Shown here in pieces: positions 1 to 6,307 of a stretch of DNA of 7,525 nucleotides. Position numbers and translations under genes: made by a program. This DNA is from Actinomycetota bacterium (GTDB lineage: Bacteria; Actinomycetota; UBA4738). The stretch lies in NCBI GenBank assembly GCA_005885015.1, contig VAYG01000030.1, positions 10,150-17,674 of the forward strand, read 5' to 3'. Below the pieces are notes generated by a model that did no database searches, was not told where the DNA came from, and worked only from the letters and a program-made list of their open reading frames with translations. Each line of letters starts with the position of its first letter. Position 1 is the first letter of the stretch.

Positions 1-356
1 TGAAACGGGACAACCTGGTGGAGGCCAGCCGCGACAAGGGTCAGCGATTGTTGACGGAGCTCCGCGTCGCCTTGGCCGAGGATCCCCACGCCGGTGACGT
101 GCGCGGGCTCGGGCTGATGGTCGGCGTCGAACTGGTGCAGGATCGAGCGTCCAAGCGCTCGTTCCCGCGGGCGGATGGCGTCGCAGAGCGCGTGGTCGCC
201 GCGGCCAAGGACAACGGCCTCCTCCTGTACTCCTCGACCGGGTGCGCCGACGGAACCGACGGGGACCTGGTGATGCTCGGCCCCCCATTCGTGATCACCG
301 AGGACGAGCTGACCGAAGCGGTGGACGTCACCGCGAAGGCCATCGCGTCTCTGTAA
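1..356 (+). CDS. Class III aminotransferase, C-terminal fragment (5' end outside window)
   Basis: This is the 3' end of a pyridoxal-phosphate aminotransferase, open from the window edge in the frame beginning at base 3 and ending at TAA 354-356. About 117 residues are visible. They match the C-terminal small domain of class III enzymes: a helix with RLLTEL, then VRGLGLMVGVELV (the usual 'vRG.GLm.giEl' strand), then GTDGDLVMLGPPFVITEDEL, the typical closing segment of the broad 'aspartate aminotransferase family'/omega-transaminase group. The PLP-binding lysine and the substrate-determining residues lie upstream of the window, so the amino donor cannot be named. A GTG at 18 is internal and is not the start. 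Such enzymes move an amino group from an amine or amino acid to pyruvate or 2-oxoglutarate, releasing an aldehyde or keto acid. The gene is separated from the hydroxylase operon by 114 bases with a hairpin, so it may be a separate transcript. Family assignment is fairly safe; substrate is unknown. Confidence 0.85.
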   Translation, partial: KRDNLVEASRDKGQRLLTELRVALAEDPHAGDVRGLGLMVGVELVQDRASKRSFPRADGVAERVVAAAKDNGLLLYSSTGCADGTDGDLVMLGPPFVITEDELTEAVDVTAKAIASL

Positions 357-367
357 GGCTGCGCCAT

Positions 368-383
368 CCCGCGCCCACGCGGG
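368..383 (+). terminator. Hairpin downstream of the aminotransferase gene, possible terminator
   Basis: CCCGCG (368-373) and CGCGGG (378-383) form a perfect 6-bp GC stem with a 4-base loop, starting 11 bases after the aminotransferase stop codon. No T-run follows, so it is not a classic rho-independent terminator; T-less hairpins are often proposed as terminators in high-GC bacteria. A stem this short can arise by chance in GC-rich DNA. Confidence 0.35.
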
Positions 384-432
384 CCGTCCCGCCCTGAAGA
401 GGTCCGCTTTCCCTTCCTCGATCTGCTGGGGG

Positions 433-438
433 TAGACT
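433..438 (+). promoter_or_regulatory. Candidate -10 element (TAGACT) for the cox operon
   Basis: TAGACT fits the TANNNT -10 pattern of high-GC bacteria and sits in the only intergenic gap upstream of the operon. Transcription from it would begin near 445, leaving a leader of about 26 bases that carries the AAGGAGG ribosome-binding site. No convincing -35 hexamer was found 16-19 bases upstream, so this is a weak call. Confidence 0.35.
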
Positions 439-457
439 GCGGCCCTCGCCATTGGGG

Positions 458-464
458 AAGGAGG
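458..464 (+). promoter_or_regulatory. Ribosome-binding site of coxS
   Basis: AAGGAGG is a near-perfect Shine-Dalgarno sequence with a 6-base spacer to the GTG at 471. It decides in favour of the GTG start. Confidence 0.8.
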
Positions 465-470
465 GGCGCC

Positions 471-962
471 GTGCTGCGACACATCTCCCTCACTGTGAAC
501 GGCACCCGACACGACGCCGACGTGGAGCCCCGGCAACTCCTCGTGTACTTCATCCGGGAGACCCTGGGCCTCACCGGCACCAACGTCGGATGCGACACGT
601 CCACGTGTGGAGCGTGCACCGTTCTGATCGACGGCCGGTCCGTGAAGTCTTGCACGATGCTCGCGGTGCAGGCGGACGGCAGGGACATCACCACCATCGA
701 GGGGATGGCCCGGAATGGCGACCTGCATCCCATCCAGCGGGCCTTCCACGAGAATCACGGGCTCCAGTGCGGCTACTGCACGCCGGGCATGATCATGGCC
801 GCCGCCAGCCTGATCGAGGAGAACCCGCAACTGTCCGAGGAATCGGTCCGCATGGGCCTGGAAGGAAACCTCTGCCGGTGCACGGGCTACCAGAACATCG
901 TCAAGGCCATCCTGGCCGCGGCAGAGGAGATCCGCTCCTCTGCCCGCGTCTCCAGCCGGTGA
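471..962 (+). CDS. coxS: Molybdenum hydroxylase small subunit, 2Fe-2S protein (form II CoxS)
   Basis: This is the iron-sulfur subunit of a CO-dehydrogenase/xanthine-oxidase family enzyme. It carries electrons from the molybdenum cofactor to the FAD subunit through two 2Fe-2S clusters in the cytoplasm. The 163-residue length is normal for the family. The N-terminal plant-ferredoxin-like domain (about 1-78) has cluster ligands C41, C46 and C49 in GCDTSTCGACTV and C61. The C-terminal helical domain has C100 and C103 in QCGYCTPGM and C135 and C137 in GNLCRCTGY. All eight ligands are present. Translation starts at GTG 471 behind a strong AAGGAGG; the next protein begins only 13 bases after the TGA at 960-962, so the genes are co-transcribed. 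Homologues also serve in xanthine, nicotine, aldehyde and isoquinoline oxidoreductases, so the symbol reflects family and gene order, not proven CO oxidation. Confidence 0.95.
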   Translation: MLRHISLTVNGTRHDADVEPRQLLVYFIRETLGLTGTNVGCDTSTCGACTVLIDGRSVKSCTMLAVQADGRDITTIEGMARNGDLHPIQRAFHENHGLQCGYCTPGMIMAAASLIEENPQLSEESVRMGLEGNLCRCTGYQNIVKAILAAAEEIRSSARVSSR

Positions 963-975
963 GGGGGTGAGGGGG

Positions 976-3348
976 ATGGCCCAGGTGAAGGAACGCTACG
1001 TCGGACAGTCGGTGAAGCGGAAGGAAGATGCCGAGCTGATCACCGGCCAGGGCCGGTACACCGAGGACATCTCGATCCCGGGGATGCTGTGGATGAGCGT
1101 CGTGCGCAGCCCGTTCGCAAACGCGCGGATCCGAAGCGTCGACCTGTCGAAGGCCCGAGTGATGGACGGGGTCGTCGCAGCCTTCTCAGGGAAGGACCTG
1201 GCGGGAGACTGGGCCGCCCCGATGCTCATGGCCTGGCCGGTCACCGAGGACATCAAGAATCCTCCCCACTGGCCGCTGACCCAGGACATCGCGCGCTACC
1301 AGGGAGATGGGGTGGCGGTGGTGGTCGCCGAGTCCCGGGCCGCGGCCGCGGACGCCGCCGAGGCGGTGGAGGTGGACTACGAGCCGCTCGACCCCGCCGT
1401 CGACATGGAGGCGGCCATAGCGGACGGCGCGCCGCTCGTTCACGAGGACATCGGCACGAACAAGAGCTACACGTGGACCTTGACCAACGGCGACCCCGAC
1501 AAGGTGTTCGCCGACGCTCCGGTCGTGGTCAAGGAGCGGTACGTCATCCAGCGACAGATCCCGAACGCCATCGAGCCGCGGGCGGTCCTGGTCCAGCCCT
1601 CCCCCGCCCAGGGCGAGTTCACGATGTGGTCGGCCACCCAGATCCCGCACATCGTCCGGGTGGCCATGACCATCACGACGGGGATCCCCGAGTCCAAGCT
1701 GCGGATCATCGCCCCCAAGGTCGGCGGCGGGTTCGGATCGAAGCTCCAGGTCTACCCGGAGGAAGCCCTGTGCCTGGCGCTGGCCAAGCGCCTGGGCCGC
1801 GCGGTGAAGTGGGTGGAGACCCGTTCGGAGAACTACCTGGCCACCCATCACGGCCGGGACCAGATCCAGGAGATCGAGTTCGCCGCCGACGAGGACGGCA
1901 AGATCCGGGGCTACCGGTGCCGAATCCTGACCAACATGGGCGCGTACCTCATGATCATCACGCCCGGCACGCCGCTGCTGGGCGCGTTCCTCTACTGCGG
2001 CCCGTACGGTGGCGAGGCCTACCACGTCGAGTTCACCGGCGTGTTCACCAACACCACCCCGACGGACGCCTATCGCGGGGCGGGAAGGCCGGAGGCGACG
2101 TACGCGGTCGAGCGGACCATGGACGCGCTGGCCCGCCGCGTGGGGAAAGATCCGGTTGAGATCCGGCGGATCAACTTCATCCCGCCGTTCACCGAGCCGA
2201 CGCCCTCGCCCGGCGGGCTCACCCTCGATTCCGGGAACTACGCGGCGACGCTCGATCGGGCGCTCGAGCTCGCCGGGTACGAGGACCTGCGGAAGGAACA
2301 GCGGGCCCGCCGGGAGCAGGGAACCGTCAAGCAGATCGGCATCGGGTTCTCGACCTATCTGGAGATGTGCGGGCTGGCTCCCTCCCGGGTGCTGTCCGCG
2401 CTCCGCTACGCCGCCGGTGGATGGGACGCGGCGACCGTTCGCCTGCTGCCGACAGGGAAGGTCGTGGTCATCGTGGGGACCACTCCCCACGGCCAGAGCC
2501 ACGTGACCACGTTCGCCCAGATCGTCGCCGACGACCTCGGCGTGCCGGTCGACGACGTGGAGGTGCTCTACGGCGACACGCAACTGGCGCCGCTGGGAAT
2601 GGACACCTACGGGAGCCGGAGCCTCGCCGTGGGCGGGGTGGCCGTCCACCGCGCCGCCCAGAAGGTCGTAGCGAAGGTGCGGAAGATCGCCGCCCATGAG
2701 CTGGAGGTGGCCGAGGAGGACCTCGAGTACGAGGGTGGGCGGTTCGCCGTCAAGGGCGCCCCCGACCGGGCCAAGACGGTCGGCGAGCTGGGGTTCTCGG
2801 CCTGGACGGCCCACAACCTGCCCGACGGCCTCGAGCCGGGTGTGGAGGAAACGGCGGTCTACGACGCCCAGAACTTCGTGTTCCCCTACGGCGCCCACAT
2901 CTGCGCGGTGGAGGTGGACACCGAGACCGGGAAGGTCGACGTCCTGAAGTATGTGGCGGTGGACGACGTCGGCACGATCATCAACCCGCAGGTGGTCGAC
3001 GGCCAGGTCGTGGGCGGCGTGGTCCAGGGCATCGCGGAGGCGCTGTACGAACAGGCCGTCTACGACGAGAACGGCCAGCTCCTCACCTCTTCGATGACGA
3101 ACTACGAGATCCCCGCCGCCCCCGACGTCCCCGAGATCGCTGTGGGCCGGAGCGAGACCCCGTCCACCACCAACGAGCTGGGCGTGAAGGGGGTGGGCGA
3201 GACCGGCACCATCGCCTCGCCGCCCGCGGTGGTGAACGCGGTGATCGACGCGCTCTCCCCCCTCGGGGTCACCGATATCGGCCGGCCCATGTCGCCGGAA
3301 CGGGTGTGGCGAACGATCCGCGATGCGAAGGAGGGTGGGGCCAGATGA
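976..3348 (+). CDS. coxL: Molybdenum hydroxylase large subunit, molybdopterin-binding (form II CoxL)
   Basis: This is the catalytic subunit, which binds the molybdopterin cytosine dinucleotide cofactor and substrate. It has 790 residues from ATG 976, within the family's usual range. An in-frame GTG at 967 exists, but ATG 976 is preferred because GAGGGGG at 961-967 then lies 8 bases upstream, and MAQVKERYVGQ matches a usual N-terminus. Visible motifs: the hammerhead domain (about 20-130), SATQ with conserved Q222, cofactor motif GGGFGSK at 250-256, active-site loop AYRGAGR at 365-371, GQSH at 506-509, GDT at 533-535, and GVGETGTIASP with the conserved active-site glutamate E742. True aerobic CO dehydrogenases (form I) have AYRCSFR, whose cysteine binds copper; here that position is glycine or alanine, so the Mo-Cu centre cannot form as known. 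The enzyme is form II and its substrate is open: an aldehyde, an N-heterocycle or, less likely, CO. Confidence 0.95.
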   Translation: MAQVKERYVGQSVKRKEDAELITGQGRYTEDISIPGMLWMSVVRSPFANARIRSVDLSKARVMDGVVAAFSGKDLAGDWAAPMLMAWPVTEDIKNPPHWPLTQDIARYQGDGVAVVVAESRAAAADAAEAVEVDYEPLDPAVDMEAAIADGAPLVHEDIGTNKSYTWTLTNGDPDKVFADAPVVVKERYVIQRQIPNAIEPRAVLVQPSPAQGEFTMWSATQIPHIVRVAMTITTGIPESKLRIIAPKVGGGFGSKLQVYPEEALCLALAKRLGRAVKWVETRSENYLATHHGRDQIQEIEFAADEDGKIRGYRCRILTNMGAYLMIITPGTPLLGAFLYCGPYGGEAYHVEFTGVFTNTTPTDAYRGAGRPEATYAVERTMDALARRVGKDPVEIRRINFIPPFTEPTPSPGGLTLDSGNYAATLDRALELAGYEDLRKEQRARREQGTVKQIGIGFSTYLEMCGLAPSRVLSALRYAAGGWDAATVRLLPTGKVVVIVGTTPHGQSHVTTFAQIVADDLGVPVDDVEVLYGDTQLAPLGMDTYGSRSLAVGGVAVHRAAQKVVAKVRKIAAHELEVAEEDLEYEGGRFAVKGAPDRAKTVGELGFSAWTAHNLPDGLEPGVEETAVYDAQNFVFPYGAHICAVEVDTETGKVDVLKYVAVDDVGTIINPQVVDGQVVGGVVQGIAEALYEQAVYDENGQLLTSSMTNYEIPAAPDVPEIAVGRSETPSTTNELGVKGVGETGTIASPPAVVNAVIDALSPLGVTDIGRPMSPERVWRTIRDAKEGGAR
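3328..3334 (+). promoter_or_regulatory. Ribosome-binding site of coxM inside the coxL end
   Basis: AAGGAGG lies within the last codons of coxL, 10 bases before ATG 3345. It supports that start over the in-frame start at 3306, which would add 13 poorly matching residues encoded inside coxL. Confidence 0.7.
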
Positions 3349-4199
3349 TCCCGGCAGCGTTCGAGTACGAGCGGGCCGAGTCGGTGGACCAGGCCGTCCA
3401 GCTGCTCGGCGAGCACGAGGACGCGAAGCTCCTGGCGGGAGGTCACTCGCTGCTGCCGCTCATGCGGCTCCGCCTGGCCAGGCCATCGTTGCTCGTCGAC
3501 ATCGACCGCTTGTCCGATCTCGAGTACGTGCGGGAGGCCGGTGACACCATCGAGATCGGGGCCTTGGCTCGGATGTCCGACTTGGCCACGGACCAGACGC
3601 TGTGGAAGCACTGCCCGCTCCTGGCCCACGTGTGCGGTGAGGTCGGCGATCCGCAGGTTCGCCATCGCGCCACGATCGGCGGGTCGGTGGCGCACGGCGA
3701 TCCCGCATCCGACCCGCCCACGGCGCTGCTCACCCTGGATGCCGTGCTGGTGGTGCGGGGTCCGTCGGGAGAGCGCACCGTGCCGGCGAAGAGCTTCTTC
3801 ACCAGCGTGTTCGAGACGGACCTGGGTCCCCAGGACGTCCTGACCGCGGTCCGGGTCCCCAAGCTCGCCTCGGGGACCGGCTGGTCCTATCAGAAGTTCC
3901 ACCGGCGGGCCATCGACTGGGCCATCGTCGGGGTGGCCGCGGTCGTCGAGCGCGACGACGGTCACTTGAAGCGAGCCGCGGTAGGGCTGACCAACATGGG
4001 CTCGACGCCGCTCCGGGCCTCCGGCGTGGAGAGCGCGCTGGCCGGGGCCGAGGCCGCCCCCCAGGCCCTGGCCGCGGCGGCCGAGCACGCTCCCGAGGGG
4101 ACCGCCCCCGTCAGCGACACCAACGCCAGCGCGGAGTACCGGACCGAGCTGTCCAAGATCCTGGTCCGCCGGGCGCTGGAGGAGGCCCTGGCGAGGTAA
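3345..4199 (+). CDS. coxM: Molybdenum hydroxylase medium subunit, FAD-binding (form II CoxM)
   Basis: This is the flavin subunit that accepts electrons from the 2Fe-2S subunit and passes them to the final acceptor. It has 284 residues, typical for the family. The N-terminal PCMH-type FAD-binding domain (about 1-175) shows both signature loops, AGGHSLLPLM from residue 31 and TIGGSVAHGDPASDPP at 110-125, which hold the FAD diphosphate. The C-terminal CO_deh_flav_C domain follows (about 178-282), with GWSYQKFHRRAIDWAIVGVAA as its opening strand and helix. ATG 3345 overlaps the coxL stop by ATGA (3345-3348), indicating translational coupling; MIPAAFEYERAES is the usual start of the family. The gene is last in the operon, giving the order small-large-medium characteristic of form II loci (form I is medium-small-large). 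A hairpin terminator begins within its stop codon. Confidence 0.94.
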   Translation: MIPAAFEYERAESVDQAVQLLGEHEDAKLLAGGHSLLPLMRLRLARPSLLVDIDRLSDLEYVREAGDTIEIGALARMSDLATDQTLWKHCPLLAHVCGEVGDPQVRHRATIGGSVAHGDPASDPPTALLTLDAVLVVRGPSGERTVPAKSFFTSVFETDLGPQDVLTAVRVPKLASGTGWSYQKFHRRAIDWAIVGVAAVVERDDGHLKRAAVGLTNMGSTPLRASGVESALAGAEAAPQALAAAAEHAPEGTAPVSDTNASAEYRTELSKILVRRALEEALAR

Positions 4200-4230
4200 G
4201 GGGGGGAATCCTTAAGCTCGCCCCCCTTTT
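4198..4230 (+). terminator. Rho-independent terminator of the coxSLM operon
   Basis: AAGGGGGG (4198-4205) pairs perfectly with CCCCCCTT (4221-4228), giving an 8-bp stem with a 15-base loop, and the T-run 4227-4230 follows the C tract. The left arm starts inside the coxM TAA codon (4197-4199). It separates the hydroxylase operon from the downstream genes. Confidence 0.7.
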
Positions 4231-4237
4231 CTGCCGA

Positions 4238-4253
4238 CCCCTAAGTCGAGGGG
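4238..4253. repeat. Small inverted repeat between coxM and the zinc-ribbon gene
   Basis: CCCCT (4238-4242) and AGGGG (4249-4253) form a 5-bp stem with a 6-base loop. It lies between the terminator and the next start codon, so it could be a second weak terminator arm, an operator half-site pair or chance. Confidence 0.3.
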
Positions 4254-4272
4254 CGTGACCCGTCCCCGAAGC

Positions 4273-4281
4273 AGGGAGAGG
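4273..4281 (+). promoter_or_regulatory. Ribosome-binding site of the zinc-ribbon/HTH gene
   Basis: AGGGAGAGG is purine-rich with a GGAG core (4275-4278) 4 bases before ATG 4283. It supports this start and frame over overlapping open frames in the same region. Confidence 0.6.
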
Positions 4282-4282
4282 C

Positions 4283-5047
4283 ATGGAAGCGACGGCGCAG
4301 GCTCTGGTCCCGTGTTCCTGGTGCGGGCTGCTGAACGACGGCGGCCCGGTCTGCGACGTCTGCGGTTCCCCCGCCGTCGACGCCGAGAGCCGGACCACGG
4401 TCCTTCGGATCGCCGAGAGGGGGTCGGCTTCGAGAGCGCAAGCGACGGGCGAGCCCCAGTCGGACGTTGGATCCCCTCAGGCCACACCCCTGCAGTTCTG
4501 GCACGCACCGACGGCGGCCCCATCGCTGCTCCCCGCCCAGCCGGCGGCCCAGGCCCTTCCGCAGCCTCCCGTGCGGCCCGCTCGGCCCCGGCGGAGAGCT
4601 GCTCGAAGCGCATCCCATCGATGGCTCACGCTGGTCGAAGCAGCCGAGGCGTCCGGACTCCCCGAGGCCTCGCTTCGAAGCTGGACCAGCGCCCAGCCGC
4701 AGCCTGAGCCCGTCAGCGGGCCCGTCGACCCTCGGTTCCTCCTCGTCCCGAGTGACCTCGATGAGCTCGAGGACGACATGTGGCTGGTCCGCCGTCCCGA
4801 GCCCGAGGCGACCAAGCCGACGGTCGTGCCCGCGGTGCCACTCGTCACGACGTCCGCGCAGTCCTCACCGGAGCTTGCCGGCCCGCCTGCCTTCCATCCG
4901 AACCGTGAAGCCTGGATCTACCCACCTTCACTGGACGAGCGGCGGTACCTGCGCAACCGCGCGGCCATGAAGGCCGTCGGTGGTGCGGTCGCCGCCGGAG
5001 GAGTCGCCGAGCTCATCGATCTGCTGCTGAGCTACCTCCTGCACTGA
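4283..5047 (+). CDS. Unrecognised protein: zinc-ribbon-like N-terminus, MerR/excisionase-like HTH, hydrophobic C-terminus
   Basis: No named family was recognised for this 254-residue protein. Residues 10-30 hold two CxxC knuckles (C11, C14, C24, C27; CX2C-X9-CX2C), as in short zinc ribbons. Residues about 45-111 are rich in Ala, Pro, Gln and Arg and look disordered; codon bias is weaker here, so a local frame problem cannot be fully excluded. Residues 114-134 read LTLVEAAEASGLPEASLRSW, resembling the first helices of MerR/excisionase winged HTH domains, and RFLLVPSDLDELEDD (151-165) fits the wing and following helix. A second Pro/Ser linker leads to 222-254, where a basic YLRNRAAMK segment precedes a Gly/Ala/Leu-rich stretch ending ELIDLLLSYLLH, a possible amphipathic or membrane-associated helix. 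It lies after the cox terminator and 45 bases before the flavoenzyme gene. A DNA- or metal-binding regulatory role is inference only. That it is coding is supported by its ribosome-binding site and cysteine pattern. Confidence 0.75.
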   Translation: MEATAQALVPCSWCGLLNDGGPVCDVCGSPAVDAESRTTVLRIAERGSASRAQATGEPQSDVGSPQATPLQFWHAPTAAPSLLPAQPAAQALPQPPVRPARPRRRAARSASHRWLTLVEAAEASGLPEASLRSWTSAQPQPEPVSGPVDPRFLLVPSDLDELEDDMWLVRRPEPEATKPTVVPAVPLVTTSAQSSPELAGPPAFHPNREAWIYPPSLDERRYLRNRAAMKAVGGAVAAGGVAELIDLLLSYLLH

Positions 5048-5077
5048 GCCGGCGGCCCGAGCCTGACCCTCCCTTGG

Positions 5078-5083
5078 TATAGC
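5078..5083 (+). promoter_or_regulatory. Candidate -10 element (TATAGC) giving a near-leaderless mRNA
   Basis: TATAGC sits 9 bases before the ATG at 5093, where no Shine-Dalgarno sequence is visible. Transcription would start at or within a few bases of the ATG. Placement matches leaderless genes of actinobacteria; no clear -35 box was found. Confidence 0.4.
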
Positions 5084-5092
5084 CTCGCCCCT

Positions 5093-6280
5093 ATGTCCGG
5101 GCGCCCCACGCCGCACGTCATCGTGGTCGGCGGCGGCGTCATCGGGTGCGCCTGCGCGTTCGAGCTCGCTCGGCGCGGCGCTGCTGTGACGCTGTTCGAG
5201 CGGGACGAGCTGGCCGCCGGCGCCTCGGGACGCAACCACGGCCTGCTCCTGGCGCCCCTCGATCCGGTCCTGGTTCCGATGGCCCAGGCCAGCACTCGCC
5301 TGTACGAGGAGATCGAAGAGGGCTCGCCGCTCCCCCTCGGCCTCGACCCGAGCCCGATCGGGTTCCTGGTGGTCGCGGCCGAGGAGGATGAAGCCGACGC
5401 CGCCAGGGCCGAGGCCGAAGCCGCGGCGTCCTCGGGTGTTCGGATCGAATCGCTGACCGCCGGCGAGATGCGGAAGCTGGAGCCCGCCCTCGCTCCCGGC
5501 GTGGCCGCGGGCTGGCTGTTGGACGACGGCCGGAGGCTCGACCCCGCCGCCCTCACCGTGGCGCTGGCGCTCCTGGCCCGCGATAAAGGCGCGGTCGTTC
5601 GTCGCCACGCGACCGTTCGGGCGTTGCTGCGTGAGGGCAACTCGGTTCGGGGTGTGGTCAGCGACGAGGGAGCGGTGTCGTCCGACGCCGTCGTGATCGC
5701 CGCCGGCCCCTGGTCAGGCGGGCTCCTCCGTCCTGTTGGCGTGGACCTTCCGATCACCGGAAGCCGCGGGTGGCTGGTTCACCTCGCGCAGCCCGAGCGG
5801 CTGCTGACCCGCTTGGTGAACCGGGCGGGTTGGCATATCGTCGGCGAGGAGTCCGGCGTGTCCCGTCCTTCCGCGGATGAAGTGGCCAGGCAGTATCCGG
5901 AACCCGACCTCGGGACGCTCCTCCAGCCGAACCGGGACGCTAGCCTGCTGGTGGGCGGGTCGCGCCAACCGGTGGTGACCAGCGAGCCGGAGGACCCGAG
6001 CGTTCCGCGTCGGATCCTGGAGGCCGCCATCGAACTCCTTCCTGCGCTCAGCGCGTCTGCGGTGATCTCCGCGTGGTGGGGCATCCGGCCCACGACTCCC
6101 GACGGGCGGCCGGTGATCGGCCAGGTCCGCGACGGCCTGTTCGTGGCCACCGGTCACGGGGGGCAGGGCGTGATCCTCGGCGGGGGGACGGCACAGCTGG
6201 TGGCCTCCATAGTGCTGGGCGAGAAGGCTCCCTTCGATCCGATGCCCTTCGATCCGGCGAGGTTCGTCGGTGTCCGCTGA
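5093..6280 (+). CDS. FAD-dependent oxidoreductase, DAO family (glycine/D-amino acid/sarcosine oxidase type)
   Basis: This 395-residue flavoenzyme has the family's usual length. An N-terminal Rossmann strand HVIVVGGGVIGCACAFELA carries the GGGxxG dinucleotide motif (13-18), and E36 in VTLFERD is the expected ribose-binding acid. GASGRNHG (43-50) is the loop following that strand in DAO proteins. VVIAAGPWSG is the second FAD-contacting strand. The C-terminal GIRPTTPDGRPVIG followed by GLFVATGHGGQGVILGG is the classic closing FAD-binding segment. Such enzymes oxidise primary or secondary amines or amino acids (glycine, sarcosine, D-amino acids, proline derivatives) to imines, using O2 or an electron-transfer partner. 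Substrate is not deducible from sequence. No signal peptide is apparent, so it should be cytoplasmic. ATG 5093 leaves 12 residues before the glycine motif, as expected. It ends 27 bases before the AAA+ gene. The C-terminus carries a small tandem duplication. Confidence 0.92.
   Translation: MSGRPTPHVIVVGGGVIGCACAFELARRGAAVTLFERDELAAGASGRNHGLLLAPLDPVLVPMAQASTRLYEEIEEGSPLPLGLDPSPIGFLVVAAEEDEADAARAEAEAAASSGVRIESLTAGEMRKLEPALAPGVAAGWLLDDGRRLDPAALTVALALLARDKGAVVRRHATVRALLREGNSVRGVVSDEGAVSSDAVVIAAGPWSGGLLRPVGVDLPITGSRGWLVHLAQPERLLTRLVNRAGWHIVGEESGVSRPSADEVARQYPEPDLGTLLQPNRDASLLVGGSRQPVVTSEPEDPSVPRRILEAAIELLPALSASAVISAWWGIRPTTPDGRPVIGQVRDGLFVATGHGGQGVILGGGTAQLVASIVLGEKAPFDPMPFDPARFVGVR
6230..6256 (+). 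repeat. 15-base tandem duplication at the 3' end of the flavoenzyme gene
   Basis: CCCTTCGATCCG occurs at 6230-6241 and again at 6245-6256, a 15-base period that keeps the frame and encodes PFDPMPFDP. The family normally ends with one such Pro-Phe-x-Pro-x-Arg-Phe tail, so one unit looks duplicated. Confidence 0.7.
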
Positions 6281-6295
6281 GGGACGTCTGACCCG

Positions 6296-6301
6296 TAACA
6301 T
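6296..6301 (+). promoter_or_regulatory. Candidate -10 element (TAACAT) giving a leaderless mRNA for the AAA+ gene
   Basis: TAACAT fits TANNNT and ends 6 bases before the GTG start at 6308, with no Shine-Dalgarno sequence between. Transcription would begin at or next to the start codon. It is tucked into the 27-base gap after the flavoenzyme gene, so read-through from upstream is also possible. No clear -35 box was seen. Confidence 0.45.
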
Positions 6302-6307
6302 GGCTCC

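Noticed and set aside
967..975. GTG 967 as the coxL start
   Set aside because: The only purine-rich site (961-967) would overlap the GTG itself; ATG 976 has the correct 8-base spacing and the usual N-terminus.
1186..2898. 570-codon open frame on the minus strand opposite coxL
   Set aside because: It is rich in His, Arg, Gly and Asp with no recognisable domain and lies wholly opposite a clearly conserved gene; a typical artefact of strong third-position GC bias.
3306..3344. Upstream in-frame start at 3306 for coxM
   Set aside because: It lies inside coxL and adds residues unlike the family; ATG 3345 has AAGGAGG and a stop-start overlap.
3102..4088. 328-codon minus-strand open frame opposite the coxL end and coxM
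   Set aside because: Antisense shadow of two conserved genes, without motifs or a ribosome-binding site.
471..4199. Calling the operon a true aerobic CO dehydrogenase (form I)
   Set aside because: The diagnostic AYRCSFR motif is absent and gene order is S-L-M, so the CO-oxidising assignment is not supported.
4255..4707. Overlapping + strand open frame within the zinc-ribbon gene
   Set aside because: Arg/Gly/Ser-rich translation with no motif; the frame from 4283 has the ribosome-binding site, cysteine pairs and HTH pattern.
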